Made by a program: the position numbers and the translations under genes. Shown piece by piece: positions 18,786 to 28,019 of a stretch of DNA of 64,000 bases; within the stretch, counting starts at the first letter, position 1, and every line of letters starts with the position of its first letter. This DNA is from an uncultured Fidelibacterota bacterium. Lineage in GTDB: Bacteria; Fidelibacterota; Marinisomatia; Marinisomatales; UBA1611. The notes under the pieces are model-generated. The model was not told the DNA's origin. It worked only from the letters and a program-made list of their open reading frames with translations, and did not search any database. The stretch spans positions 84,883-148,882 of the forward strand of contig CAJWLO010000001.1 of NCBI GenBank assembly GCA_913043235.1. Direction: 5' to 3'.

Positions 18786-19865
18786 TTACTCATATTCATA
18801 GGTCATAACTGTAATTGGAATTTCTTGATCGTTTTTTCCTCTGCGAAGCATATCATAACTCTTTATGGATGCAACACGGTTTCTAATATCATATTTAAAC
18901 ACCTGCTTTTCAGTTAGCCGCCCTTTTTCATCGATTATAGCCTTTACAAAGGGTCTGTTTTCCTCATCAAGACGTGTTTCTATTTCCATAAAGACAGAGC
19001 CCGCTGAATCAGTCTGAACTTCCGTGATGCGCGAGTTTAACTCGCGGTAAATTTTATTGATTGTTTTTATTGGCAAGCCATCGGAATTATACACTATTGT
19101 TTTTTTTCTGCGTCCGAACCCATCATATTCATAAGACTTTGATTCCTGTGATTTTCCTAATCGCTCTACGGTGATTTCATTCACCAATTGTCCGAAATTA
19201 TTATGAAAGTACATTGTCCTAAATATTACAGAGGGATCAAAGTATTCACCACGTTTTTGTGGAACCCCTAGGCTGTCGATATTAAAAGTCGTTACTTCCA
19301 GTATGTACCCATCATAGATTTCTTCTTTTTCCAACATAGTGCCAGTGGAATCGTAGTTGTAATTCTCACCCCATATTAATTCCCCAGTTTGCTCCTGTAC
19401 ATTCAGGTTTTCGGAATTGATGGCCATGCCGGGACTATAGCGTATTTTTTTAACAAGCCTGTTATTTCTGTCATATTTAAGATATTCTTTCCAGAATAAG
19501 GTGTCCTCAACTCCATAAAGTGCTGTAGATATTCTATTTCCTTCAAGATTATAGGTAAAATGATAAGAAAGAATCACTTTTTTGTCATATGTTTTCTGAA
19601 GCCTTACGCCCTCTTCCGGTCCTGTTATATAAATATATCTTTTGCTTAGAGGGATGGAATGAGTGTATAATGTGCTGTCTGTTAATTGTCCCTTTCTATT
19701 GTAATTCAGAATCGTTGAATTCTTCAATTCCTGAGTTTCCGCGCCGAAGCTTTCAAATATTGAATATAATCGAATTGTGGTAGATTTTGTTTTCATCTGT
19801 ACAGGGTTAGTGCCCAACAAAAAGAAAATAATCGTGTATATAGGAAATTTTTCTAGGACGGTCAT
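18786..19865 (-). CDS. Exported protein with degenerate YD (RHS-like) repeats
   Basis: 359 aa. The N-terminus has a hydrophobic signal (about 8-20). The rest contains repeats with the pattern Y-D-x-x-G-x-x-x-x-x-x-x-Y, for example YEYDGFGRRKKTIVYNSDG and FKYDIRNRVASIKSYD. These resemble YD repeats of RHS proteins but without the RHS core or a toxin tip. It is the first gene of the three-gene repeat-protein run. Product role is unknown; secretion and a beta-rich shell are inferences from composition. Confidence 0.65.
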   Translation of the reverse strand: MTVLEKFPIYTIIFFLLGTNPVQMKTKSTTIRLYSIFESFGAETQELKNSTILNYNRKGQLTDSTLYTHSIPLSKRYIYITGPEEGVRLQKTYDKKVILSYHFTYNLEGNRISTALYGVEDTLFWKEYLKYDRNNRLVKKIRYSPGMAINSENLNVQEQTGELIWGENYNYDSTGTMLEKEEIYDGYILEVTTFNIDSLGVPQKRGEYFDPSVIFRTMYFHNNFGQLVNEITVERLGKSQESKSYEYDGFGRRKKTIVYNSDGLPIKTINKIYRELNSRITEVQTDSAGSVFMEIETRLDEENRPFVKAIIDEKGRLTEKQVFKYDIRNRVASIKSYDMLRRGKNDQEIPITVMTYEYE

Positions 19866-19958
19866 CCCGGTATTTTAGAGAGCGTATACTCATAATTCAA
19901 ACCAAGAATTAAAATGAAATATATGTAAAATAAGGGCTAGATAATATTTACTCTAAAG

Positions 19959-21377
19959 ATGGAACACATCCGACAAGATATAAGAAAACCACTCAATCAA
20001 TTTTTTGATTCTGTCCTATCTTACTTGGAGCAAGTACAGCTGGAAACAGAAATAATCAAACCAGCAATATCACAGGAAAAATTGGAAAGGATTTTTTCGC
20101 TGGATGAACCTGGTAGCGCAGCTAATATAAAAAGACTAATTAATCAATATCTTGCTTCCACAGTGCGAACCGGGAATCCATATTTTTTTAATCAATTATT
20201 TTCTGGTTTTTCTTTGTATGGTTTCATAGGCGAAGTAATTACCGCACTTACCAACAGTTCTATGTATACTTTTGAGATGAGTCCGGTTGCGACCATTATG
20301 GAAAAAGAACTTATTAGTAAAATGTCTAAATTAGTTGGATATCCTACAGGAGGTGGAACCTTTGTGCCTGGGGGTAGCAATGGTAATATGCTGGCAATGC
20401 TAGCTGCGCGTCACCGGTTTGCCCCTCAGTCAAAATGGAAAGGCTTATTTGGGGTTTCTCCACTTGTTGCATTTATTTCCGAGGATGCCCACTACTCTAT
20501 GTTGAAAGCTGCTAGCCAGGTTGGAATAGGGATTAAGAATGTGAAAAAAATCCCAGTAAATGAACAAGGTCAAATGATAACTGAGGATTTGGAGGATGCA
20601 ATTATTGATGTGAAAAATAATGGGAAACTTCCCTTTTTTGTAGGTGCTACATCAGGTACTACAGTAAGAGGTGTCTTCGATCCCCTTGAAGAAATTGGTT
20701 CAATATGTAGAAAATTTGATTTGTGGTTTCACGTGGATGGGTCTTGGGGCGGATCGATATTGCTATCTAGTGTTCACCGAGATTTACTAGCTGGAGCCGA
20801 ACTTTCAGATTCGTTTTCCTGGTGTGCTCATAAAATGATGGGGGCCCCATTAATGTGCACGGTTGCTCTATTTAAAAAACCGGATATACTAATGGAGATC
20901 AATCAAATTTCGGGAACTGATTATTTGTTCCATGATGAACAAGATGCTCAACTAGACTTGGGCAATATTTCTCTTCAGTGTGGCCGGAGAGTCGATGCGT
21001 TGAAACTATGGCTCTCTTGGAAATATTATGGAGATAAGGGTTATGAAAAAAATATAGACCGTTTGTTTTCTTTAGCTAGGTATGCTGCTAAAAAGGTTGA
21101 GCAATCAGCTGATCTACGGCTTTTGAATGATGTTAAATCCCTAAACATTTGTTTTCAGGTTTGTCCGAAAGGCATATCTGCAGATGCTTATAATGATATC
21201 ACAGTAAGGGTGAGGAATCATTTGATGGAAACAGGCGGCCCCATGGTTAATTATGCTTACATTAAATCCGACCTAGTTATAAGGTTGATCACAGCAAATT
21301 TTGAATTACGAGAAACTCACCTGGATCAGTTTTTTGATCAGGTAAACAAAGCAATTGATTTTGTGCTGAAAAAATAA
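19959..21377 (+). CDS. Group II PLP-dependent amino-acid decarboxylase
   Basis: 472 aa. The fold-type I group II decarboxylase family (glutamate, aspartate, cysteine sulfinate and aromatic amino-acid decarboxylases) is clear. FVPGGSNGNMLAML is the cofactor phosphate loop, HVDGSWGGS holds the PLP-binding Asp, and the Schiff-base Lys is K292 in WCAHKMMGAP. The closest feel is glutamate/cysteine sulfinate/aspartate 1-decarboxylase, so the product would be GABA, hypotaurine or beta-alanine, but the substrate cannot be fixed. The stop overlaps the next start (TAATGA), so it is coupled to the two genes downstream, suggesting its amine product is used by them. Confidence 0.88.
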   Translation: MEHIRQDIRKPLNQFFDSVLSYLEQVQLETEIIKPAISQEKLERIFSLDEPGSAANIKRLINQYLASTVRTGNPYFFNQLFSGFSLYGFIGEVITALTNSSMYTFEMSPVATIMEKELISKMSKLVGYPTGGGTFVPGGSNGNMLAMLAARHRFAPQSKWKGLFGVSPLVAFISEDAHYSMLKAASQVGIGIKNVKKIPVNEQGQMITEDLEDAIIDVKNNGKLPFFVGATSGTTVRGVFDPLEEIGSICRKFDLWFHVDGSWGGSILLSSVHRDLLAGAELSDSFSWCAHKMMGAPLMCTVALFKKPDILMEINQISGTDYLFHDEQDAQLDLGNISLQCGRRVDALKLWLSWKYYGDKGYEKNIDRLFSLARYAAKKVEQSADLRLLNDVKSLNICFQVCPKGISADAYNDITVRVRNHLMETGGPMVNYAYIKSDLVIRLITANFELRETHLDQFFDQVNKAIDFVLKK

Positions 21378-22537
21378 TGAATAACTCTTCCTTATCTGCA
21401 ATAAACAGAGATACAGTTGTTTTCCTGTTTATTAATGGTGCTCACCATGTTCATCATTTAATCTTGCCAGCACTTTCCTTCGCTCGTATTCAGGATCGTT
21501 ACCGAACCATACTTATTTCGGGTAGTAAAGACAATAGTTCTATTATTCGAAAAACATGGAAGGCATTTGGTCGCCCCGATTGTGATTTTCTTGAATTATC
21601 AAAACCACTTCGCTACTATATACCGAACTATAAGCATAAACTTTTTCCACCACCTTATTCATATTGGAACCACATCCAAAAATATATACGCGATTCTGCT
21701 GCAGTAATAAGCACGTCACACGAAGTGCCAAAATATTTTGTGCAATTTGATATTAACATCCCTTCGCTAATTTATTTTTACCACGGTACCGGTACCCGGG
21801 AATACGGGTTCGATCCACACTTAGATTTCTTTGATTTGCTTTTTGTTCCTGGTTTGTACCATTACCGGCGTTTGCAGAAAGCAGTAGAAATAGATTCCTC
21901 AAAAATTAGGGTTATAGGTCAACCGAAATTGGATTGGTTGTCTTTGATGATGAAACACAAACCAAAATTGTTTAATAATGATAACCCTATTTTTTACTAT
22001 AACCCGCACTGGGACATAGGACTATCTTCCATTGAGAAATGGAGTAAACCCCTATTGGAATATTTCATAATAAACAGCCAATTTAATTTGGTCTTCGCAC
22101 CTCATCCGTTACTGAAACATTTTAAGAATCGTAATGGTTATAATTTGAACTTCAAAGCACCTAATACGGCAAACAATATTCTGATTGATCTTAGTAGTGC
22201 TGCTGGTTTGGATGGAACTTATAATACAGCATCTGATGTGTATATAGGAGATGTAAGTAGTGTGGTAACAGAATGGATTTATAATCGCCCAAGGCCCTGC
22301 GTTTTTCTCAATAGCCATCATATAGATTGGAGAACTAATCCAAGTTACGAAAGTTGGTTCTGTGGTAATGTTATTACTAAAATTTCAGATTTATCAGCTG
22401 CATTGGAAACTGCAGCTCAAACCAATGAGTTTCAAGTAGAACAGGAAACTTATATTCAGAGAATGGTTTTATTTGACGATAAGTCAGCCGCAGAAAATTC
22501 GGCAACCATTCTATTTGATTTTTTACAAGGAAAATGA
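21377..22537 (+). CDS. CDP-glycerol glycerophosphotransferase-like (GT-B fold) protein
   Basis: 386 aa. The C-terminal half has features of the TagF/TagB-type polyol-phosphate transferases: YHGTGTREYG (equivalent of their WHGT...G), FAPHPLLKHF, and DVYIGDVSSVVTEWIYNRP, the equivalent of their D-x-x-x-x-D-x-S-S motif. No signal peptide or membrane helix is obvious, so it acts in the cytoplasm or on the inner membrane face. UDP-sugar epimerase-like GT-B proteins share the fold and are the main alternative. It overlaps both neighbours by a few bases. Gram-negative bacteria use such enzymes for capsule, O-antigen or phospho-polyol decorations. Confidence 0.6.
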   Translation: MNNSSLSAINRDTVVFLFINGAHHVHHLILPALSFARIQDRYRTILISGSKDNSSIIRKTWKAFGRPDCDFLELSKPLRYYIPNYKHKLFPPPYSYWNHIQKYIRDSAAVISTSHEVPKYFVQFDINIPSLIYFYHGTGTREYGFDPHLDFFDLLFVPGLYHYRRLQKAVEIDSSKIRVIGQPKLDWLSLMMKHKPKLFNNDNPIFYYNPHWDIGLSSIEKWSKPLLEYFIINSQFNLVFAPHPLLKHFKNRNGYNLNFKAPNTANNILIDLSSAAGLDGTYNTASDVYIGDVSSVVTEWIYNRPRPCVFLNSHHIDWRTNPSYESWFCGNVITKISDLSAALETAAQTNEFQVEQETYIQRMVLFDDKSAAENSATILFDFLQGK

Positions 22538-23595
22538 ATCCTGCGAATATATTTTTTATTGGCCGTAAGCAGGGCATAGGCCTGCGTCGTTTTCGCTTGA
22601 GCCATTTGGAGAATCGCCGACCTGCAGAATCAGATGGATTGCGTAGCGCTTCTTCATCAATCCGTCAGGTGCGTTTACTGAGGAATGCGGATGTAATATG
22701 GGTCAGGGTACGACCAGAATTCACCACGGATAAGGAGCGACAAAAAATTGGGAAACGGCTCCGTCCTTTTCGGGATCGAATTCCCATAATCAATGATATA
22801 GCTGTTTTTAATAATTACGATTGTAAAGATATAACATTCTCTATATGGAAAGAACATGGTATAGCGTGTCCTGACTTTATTTCTTTTGATATATTCCAAG
22901 ATACTTACAATAATTCTTATGTGGTTGAACAAATTCAAAATTTTTTACAAAAATATGGAAAAGTACTTCTGCGAACCAATAATGAAACTGCCGCAAATGG
23001 AGTGTATCTTTTAAATAATAATATAACAGAAAAAGAAATTAATGCCATTGTAAAAACCCTTGAAAACAGGTGCAAGATGTTTTTCCCAACTCGTAGTAGT
23101 ACAAGGATAATTGCTGTAGAGTTTATTAGTTCTCAGGATGAAGATGGATATATTGATTTATACCGGGCGCATATACTTATGGGGCAGATTATAAGCTATT
23201 ATGCTGTTACCAGCAAACAGGATATATTTCATAATGTAGATATGAAAGAACAGTGGTTGAAGCGGTTTATTAATCTAAACGAAATATTATGTGATAATAT
23301 TCATTCCTTAAAAAGTCAGATACTTCGGGCAGCAAGTGCGTTGGAATGTAATTTGGGTGCGATTGAATTTTTTTTAGTAGATAACAAACCTATATTCATT
23401 GAGTTTAATCCTATGTGGGGTGGGCATGCGAGCACGTTTGGTTTCGGTAATACTAAAGTTCAGAATTACCTAGACACTAATATAAAAGAACTTAAGAAAA
23501 GGATCCCAAATATATATGCTTGGCTCAATTATCCGAATTATTACAAGGCATTATTTGAACAAATTCATAAAAGCATTCAGTCTACTACCTATTAA
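22534..23595 (+). CDS. ATP-grasp ligase-like protein
   Basis: 353 aa. The C-terminal 150 residues have ATP-grasp features: VLLRTNNETAANGVYL (nucleotide loop region), AVEFISS and, near 273-300, LGAIEFFLVDNKPIFIEFNP with the Glu and Asn metal ligands. The N-terminal 90 residues, rich in Arg (NADVIWVRVRPEF), form the pre-ATP-grasp domain. It most resembles RimK/D-Ala-D-Ala ligase relatives that join a carboxylate to an amine. The start overlaps the previous stop (ATGA). The gene ends 11 bases inside the converging P460 gene. With a decarboxylase in the same operon, a carboxylate-amine ligation is the simplest idea. Confidence 0.7.
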   Translation: MNPANIFFIGRKQGIGLRRFRLSHLENRRPAESDGLRSASSSIRQVRLLRNADVIWVRVRPEFTTDKERQKIGKRLRPFRDRIPIINDIAVFNNYDCKDITFSIWKEHGIACPDFISFDIFQDTYNNSYVVEQIQNFLQKYGKVLLRTNNETAANGVYLLNNNITEKEINAIVKTLENRCKMFFPTRSSTRIIAVEFISSQDEDGYIDLYRAHILMGQIISYYAVTSKQDIFHNVDMKEQWLKRFINLNEILCDNIHSLKSQILRAASALECNLGAIEFFLVDNKPIFIEFNPMWGGHASTFGFGNTKVQNYLDTNIKELKKRIPNIYAWLNYPNYYKALFEQIHKSIQSTTY

Positions 23596-24091
23596 ATAAA
23601 ACGTAATCCCTTCCAGGTTGGTGACAGTTATAACAAAATTTTTCAGCACCATTTTTTCCAGCTAGAGAACCATCAGGCTTATAACTGACCCAGAACCAAT
23701 CATTATTTACAGTATCATAATCTATTATTTTTTTCATTACAGTTATGCCGGTTTTATTCTCTCCTTGTTCATCGGTATAGGCTTCTTTTATGATAATGCT
23801 GCCTGATGGCATTATCTCGCCCGTAGTTGTATCGCGAAAAAATTCTGAAGATATCTCATTCAACCAGATTTGAACATAATTGCCATGTACTGAATTGCTT
23901 TCCTGAATTCCTGTAAAGTTTTCTGGCGGAGTCCAAGATTCATAACCATTGATTTCATCCCAGATATCTACCGCCATTTCCTCATCAAGAGTCATTTCTT
24001 TCTCTGAACAGCTGAGCAATAAAACAATTGATAATATCCTTTTTTCATAATTTTGAACCCCTGTAGTTAATTGATTATTGGTTAGTGACAT
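23585..24091 (-). CDS. Cytochrome P460-like heme lipoprotein, signal peptide possibly frameshifted
   Basis: About 168 aa from the ATG at 24091. The mature part has the P460 family pattern: VDIWDEINGYESWTPP, then HGNYVQIWLN, SGSIIIKEAY, NDWFWVSYKPDGS, and the heme-binding CYNCH near the C-terminus (FCYNCHQPGRDYV). A periplasmic c-type cytochrome is expected. The open frame reaches a lipobox (VLLLSC) but with a poor n-region. An ATG at 24048 lies one base out of frame, just before a run of six A. With seven A it would read MKKRILSIVLLLSC, a textbook lipoprotein signal. Either the start at 24091 is used, slippage occurs, or the base is missing. Confidence 0.78.
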   Translation of the reverse strand: MSLTNNQLTTGVQNYEKRILSIVLLLSCSEKEMTLDEEMAVDIWDEINGYESWTPPENFTGIQESNSVHGNYVQIWLNEISSEFFRDTTTGEIMPSGSIIIKEAYTDEQGENKTGITVMKKIIDYDTVNNDWFWVSYKPDGSLAGKNGAEKFCYNCHQPGRDYVLFNR

Positions 24092-24303
24092 ATATTTTAC
24101 TACAATAAAAATTACGATATCAAAAATATCACCATAAAACAAATAAGACTCTAACATTACTTTAAGACTAACACACTGAAATTAAATCATACTAAGTCTC
24201 TATATATTAATAGATAGGAAATATAATTTACCCCTTGCTTTAAAGTAGTAAACTTATTTAAAATATTAACGAGTCATTAGTTGGCTCAACAAGCGGAGTC
24301 CTA

Positions 24304-26703
24304 TTGAAAAAGCTAATTATTATATTGGTCTTACTGGAGGTGTGCATAGCAGATACAAGGCTAAAAAATCTCCAATATAGCATTAAGCAGAATGGCATCA
24401 TGGTCAGTTTGGACTTTACTAATCCTGTTAAAAGCAATGATATCATTGGTTGGAAATCCGATCGTGGATGGCTATATCTAACCCTTCTTGGTGTAAGGGC
24501 GCCGAAAAACCAGATTCCTTCGGCAACATTCAATGGTGTGGTTAGAGATATTGTTCTTGATGATTTCGATGAATCAATTCAAGTTGCAATATTAGTTGGT
24601 CGTCCTATCGTAGGGTATGATATTGTCAATTCTCCAACTGATCCCACCACTGTGGTTTTTATTCATACTGAAATGAAAAGATCAGAAGTCTACTCTTTAA
24701 AAAAACATATTGAGAAAAGTGGTTCATCTATATTTGGACAAGTTAAAACATCAAAATTTCCGGAGTATAACACAAATTTTGAATCTGCGTTTAAACGTGC
24801 CCGAATAGAACTGGGTCCCAATGCAATATTCCGATACGATGGGAAACTATATACCACAAATCATCCCGAGGAAGAACAATCAAAGATAAGAGACGCATTG
24901 CGTGAAAAACCAAAAGGGTATTTTAAGCCTAAACCCGGATATCAATCTTTCGATGGTGAGATATATGAAGATGTAGCGGAAGCGCCAAAAGAAGAAAAAA
25001 TGCCTAAGAAAAAGACCGATGATCAGTATTCTTTTGATAAATCGAAAAAAGATACAAACCCTGACTTGGAATTACCAGATAAGGCAGGGGAAAAAACAAA
25101 AGACAACTTGCCAACGGATATTCCATCAGGACAGGTTATGTTAGCAGAAAAAACATCTGCAAGAAAAAATTTTGGTTCAATCATAAAATCAATATTTTCA
25201 AAAATCAGTCCTAGGCGTAAGATTGAAGAGAAATGGATTGATTCTGTTAGTACATCATCAAATCTAATAGCAGATGAAAAAAAATATTTAAAGGAAATAG
25301 AGGATCTTGAATCTAAAATAGCCCAATTGGAAAAAGGGCTGATAAAGAAAGATGATGTTTTAAAAGAAGAACAAAAAGCGTGGGAAACACGAGCTGAGGA
25401 GCGTCAATCAAAATATAGCCAGCAATTAAGTGAACTGGAATCAGAACTTATCGAGTTAGGGGATGCCTTAAAAGAAAAAGATCATCTTTCCCTTACATAC
25501 CAAGAAAAACAGAATAAAATATTAGAGGAAAAAGAAAAACAGTCCTTTTCTAGGGAGCGTAAACTTCAGGATCAGCTTAAACAAATGGGAAAAAAACTAG
25601 AGGACTTGGAGCAAGAAAAATTAATTGAGCAAAAAAAATGGCTATCTTTATCTGAAGAAAAGGAAATGAAATACCGCACCCGAGCTAAGGATCTGGAAAT
25701 GAAATTGCTGCAATTAGAATCAAGTTTGGCCGAAAAAGATTTAGAATTATTTGACGAAAAAAGTAAGTGGGAGCTACTATCAGAACAACAACAGAATAAA
25801 TACCGTAATAGAGCACAGAAACTGGAATTACAGCTTGCTGAATTGCAAAATGTTATTCATGGTAGGGATGAAAAAATTTATGCCGAGAGAGATAAATGGC
25901 GGCAGTTAGCTAAAGAGCGCCAGCAGATGCTTGATGAGTATGAACCTCTTGTGCAGGATTTTAATGAACAGTTAAAAAATTTACGGCAAGAATTGTTATC
26001 GGACCTTTATGATGAAAAAGTAACCCTTGATAAACAAAATGAATCTTCAGAAAAAAATCTGCGTGATTTAGTAATAAAAGTAAAAAAAGGATTATTTCCT
26101 GATAGAAATGCTAAGCAGGAATGGGTAGATTCAGTTTATAATGATCTTGCAGAGGATGAATTTGCTTTTCAAGAATATTTCGCATTGGCGCTACCAGATC
26201 AATCAGAATCACTGGATGAACCACCTCCTACAAATAAGGGAAAAAAATGGCGTGAGGATCTCCCAACTACAAAACGAGACAGGTATAAAACAGGATCCGT
26301 AGACCCCATTTTCCAATATTATTATAATGGCGGTATACGTGTAGAAACTAATATGGCTGGTATTCCAATTTATATAAATGGAAAATTGGTAGGAGATACA
26401 CCAATTACCATACCTGTTCAGGTTGAACCTGGCTGGCATCAGGTGAGCGGATTTTCACCAGTGTATAAACAGGTAGCTAATTCGGAAGGTCTATCCTATG
26501 TAGGCAGCGATCCAATCATTCGTAACAATCAGTTGTTTGGTGCGAAAACGGTGTTTGTGGAGTCAGGAAAAATTGCCAATGTTTCTCTTAAATTTAACAG
26601 CATGGGAAACATACCAAAAAAATGGCGAGAAATGAAAGGAGGGTGGGTAGCAGGGTTCCCAATGGTTTTGTTACTATTCTTTTTTATTACTTGGAGTCTA
26701 TAA
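24304..26703 (+). CDS. Envelope protein: AMIN-like domain, long coiled coil, PEGA domain, C-terminal membrane anchor
   Basis: 799 aa from a TTG start, giving a good signal peptide (MKKLIIILVLLEVCIA). Residues about 20-125 look like an AMIN-type beta domain (IMVSLDFTNPVKSNDIIGW). A short domain at about 160-195 contains YDGKLYTTN. From about 310 to 590 there is a charged coiled coil with an approximately 47-residue internal repeat (E-K-x-W-x-x-L-x-E-E-x-x-x-K-Y-R-x-R-A). At about 675-720 sits a PEGA domain (AGIPIYINGKLVGDTPITIP). A hydrophobic helix at about 781-798 is almost at the C-terminus. The whole chain is thus periplasmic and tethered at its end. AMIN and PEGA domains bind cell-wall or surface glycans, so a structural envelope role is likely. 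Confidence 0.75.
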   Translation: MKKLIIILVLLEVCIADTRLKNLQYSIKQNGIMVSLDFTNPVKSNDIIGWKSDRGWLYLTLLGVRAPKNQIPSATFNGVVRDIVLDDFDESIQVAILVGRPIVGYDIVNSPTDPTTVVFIHTEMKRSEVYSLKKHIEKSGSSIFGQVKTSKFPEYNTNFESAFKRARIELGPNAIFRYDGKLYTTNHPEEEQSKIRDALREKPKGYFKPKPGYQSFDGEIYEDVAEAPKEEKMPKKKTDDQYSFDKSKKDTNPDLELPDKAGEKTKDNLPTDIPSGQVMLAEKTSARKNFGSIIKSIFSKISPRRKIEEKWIDSVSTSSNLIADEKKYLKEIEDLESKIAQLEKGLIKKDDVLKEEQKAWETRAEERQSKYSQQLSELESELIELGDALKEKDHLSLTYQEKQNKILEEKEKQSFSRERKLQDQLKQMGKKLEDLEQEKLIEQKKWLSLSEEKEMKYRTRAKDLEMKLLQLESSLAEKDLELFDEKSKWELLSEQQQNKYRNRAQKLELQLAELQNVIHGRDEKIYAERDKWRQLAKERQQMLDEYEPLVQDFNEQLKNLRQELLSDLYDEKVTLDKQNESSEKNLRDLVIKVKKGLFPDRNAKQEWVDSVYNDLAEDEFAFQEYFALALPDQSESLDEPPPTNKGKKWREDLPTTKRDRYKTGSVDPIFQYYYNGGIRVETNMAGIPIYINGKLVGDTPITIPVQVEPGWHQVSGFSPVYKQVANSEGLSYVGSDPIIRNNQLFGAKTVFVESGKIANVSLKFNSMGNIPKKWREMKGGWVAGFPMVLLLFFFITWSL

Positions 26704-26741
26704 TGGATCTACTATTTTATTTTTTATTATAAATTTGCGAT

Positions 26742-28019
26742 ATGAATATTAACGATAGGATTAAATCAGTCATTTTATCCAAAATGGTAAAACCGAAAAA
26801 TCGAAAAATTGGCATGGAGGAGGAATGTATTATTTACACAGCAGACCATCGCAGATTGCCGGTTAATCCCTGCAAAGAATTTTCAGCATATGAACTGCTC
26901 ATATTTATGAATAAAAACTCCCATAATAATGGGAGTTATACATTGGAACCTGGTGGACAACTGGAATGGTCAAGTCCACCATATAATAATCTTAATGACC
27001 TTGATGTTGCCTTTAAAAAACATAGAACATTGCTGGAATTAATCGTGTCTGAACAAGGGTTGCGCATTATACACATGGGTGTGGAACCTAATTATGTTCC
27101 TGATGATATTGATTTAATTGATCAGCTGAAATATCAGCTAATGAATAAAAATATGGAGAAAAGAGGAAATTTAGGAAAATGGATGATGCGTAATACAGCA
27201 AGTATTCAAGTGAATTATGACATTACCAGTGAAAAGGATCTTGAAGAAATGGTATTTGTTGCAGATTGCCTACATCCTGTCTGTGCATATTTGTTTGCAA
27301 ATAGTCCTTTTCAAGATAAAAAGCCAATCGGTGAGAAAAATATCAGGAATACAATTTGGGACAATACTGATGGATCACGATGTAGGAATTTGATCGATCA
27401 TGGTATTAATTCACCTCAGGGTCTTATCGATAAGTACATTGAATATACTATGACAGTACCTGGTATTTTTCAGTTAAATCAAAATGGAGATATTGAAAAT
27501 ACTAATCAAACCTTAGGTGAGCGCTTAAATGAAATAAATAAATTAGGCCAGCTTAAAGCAGATGATATTCAAGCTGCGTTGCATCAAATTTTCACTAATG
27601 TAAGATTAAAAAATCTGGTTGAGGTCCGTGGAGCTGATCGACCACCAGAAGGCCATGAAATGGCACCGGTAGCATTTTGGACAGGGTTACTAACTGATAA
27701 ATCCATAAGAGATGAAATTATATCTATTATAAAAAAATGGTCATTGAGTGATCGGAAGAAGTGGAATAAAGCTGCGCTTAATATGGATCTATCCCAACAG
27801 GGTCCTGATGGTAAATCTTACGGGGAGTGGAATAAATGGGCTGGTGATATGGCTCTTAAAGGTTTAGAATTAAGGCAGCGTAATGAATCCCATTTGTTTA
27901 AGCGATTTTTTAATATTGTTTTAGAAAAAGGACCATTTGGGCTTCAAACCCAACATGCATTCAAATTATCTAATAAAATTTTAAATGATTTCATTTTTGA
28001 AACAGAAACACTGGCATAA
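26742..28019 (+). CDS. gshA: Glutamate-cysteine ligase, plant/alphaproteobacterial (GCS2) type
   Basis: 425 aa. GMEEECIIYTADHRRLPV holds the metal-binding acidic residues of the GCS2 family, and the LEPGGQLEWSSPP segment and HMGVEPNY are further signatures. NTASIQVNYD and NLVEVRGADRPP follow in the expected order. It makes gamma-glutamylcysteine from glutamate, cysteine and ATP, the first step to glutathione or related thiols. No gshB is visible. An EgtA-type ergothioneine role is an alternative. The start has no Shine-Dalgarno. The gene overlaps the next by 35 bases. Confidence 0.85.
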   Translation: MNINDRIKSVILSKMVKPKNRKIGMEEECIIYTADHRRLPVNPCKEFSAYELLIFMNKNSHNNGSYTLEPGGQLEWSSPPYNNLNDLDVAFKKHRTLLELIVSEQGLRIIHMGVEPNYVPDDIDLIDQLKYQLMNKNMEKRGNLGKWMMRNTASIQVNYDITSEKDLEEMVFVADCLHPVCAYLFANSPFQDKKPIGEKNIRNTIWDNTDGSRCRNLIDHGINSPQGLIDKYIEYTMTVPGIFQLNQNGDIENTNQTLGERLNEINKLGQLKADDIQAALHQIFTNVRLKNLVEVRGADRPPEGHEMAPVAFWTGLLTDKSIRDEIISIIKKWSLSDRKKWNKAALNMDLSQQGPDGKSYGEWNKWAGDMALKGLELRQRNESHLFKRFFNIVLEKGPFGLQTQHAFKLSNKILNDFIFETETLA

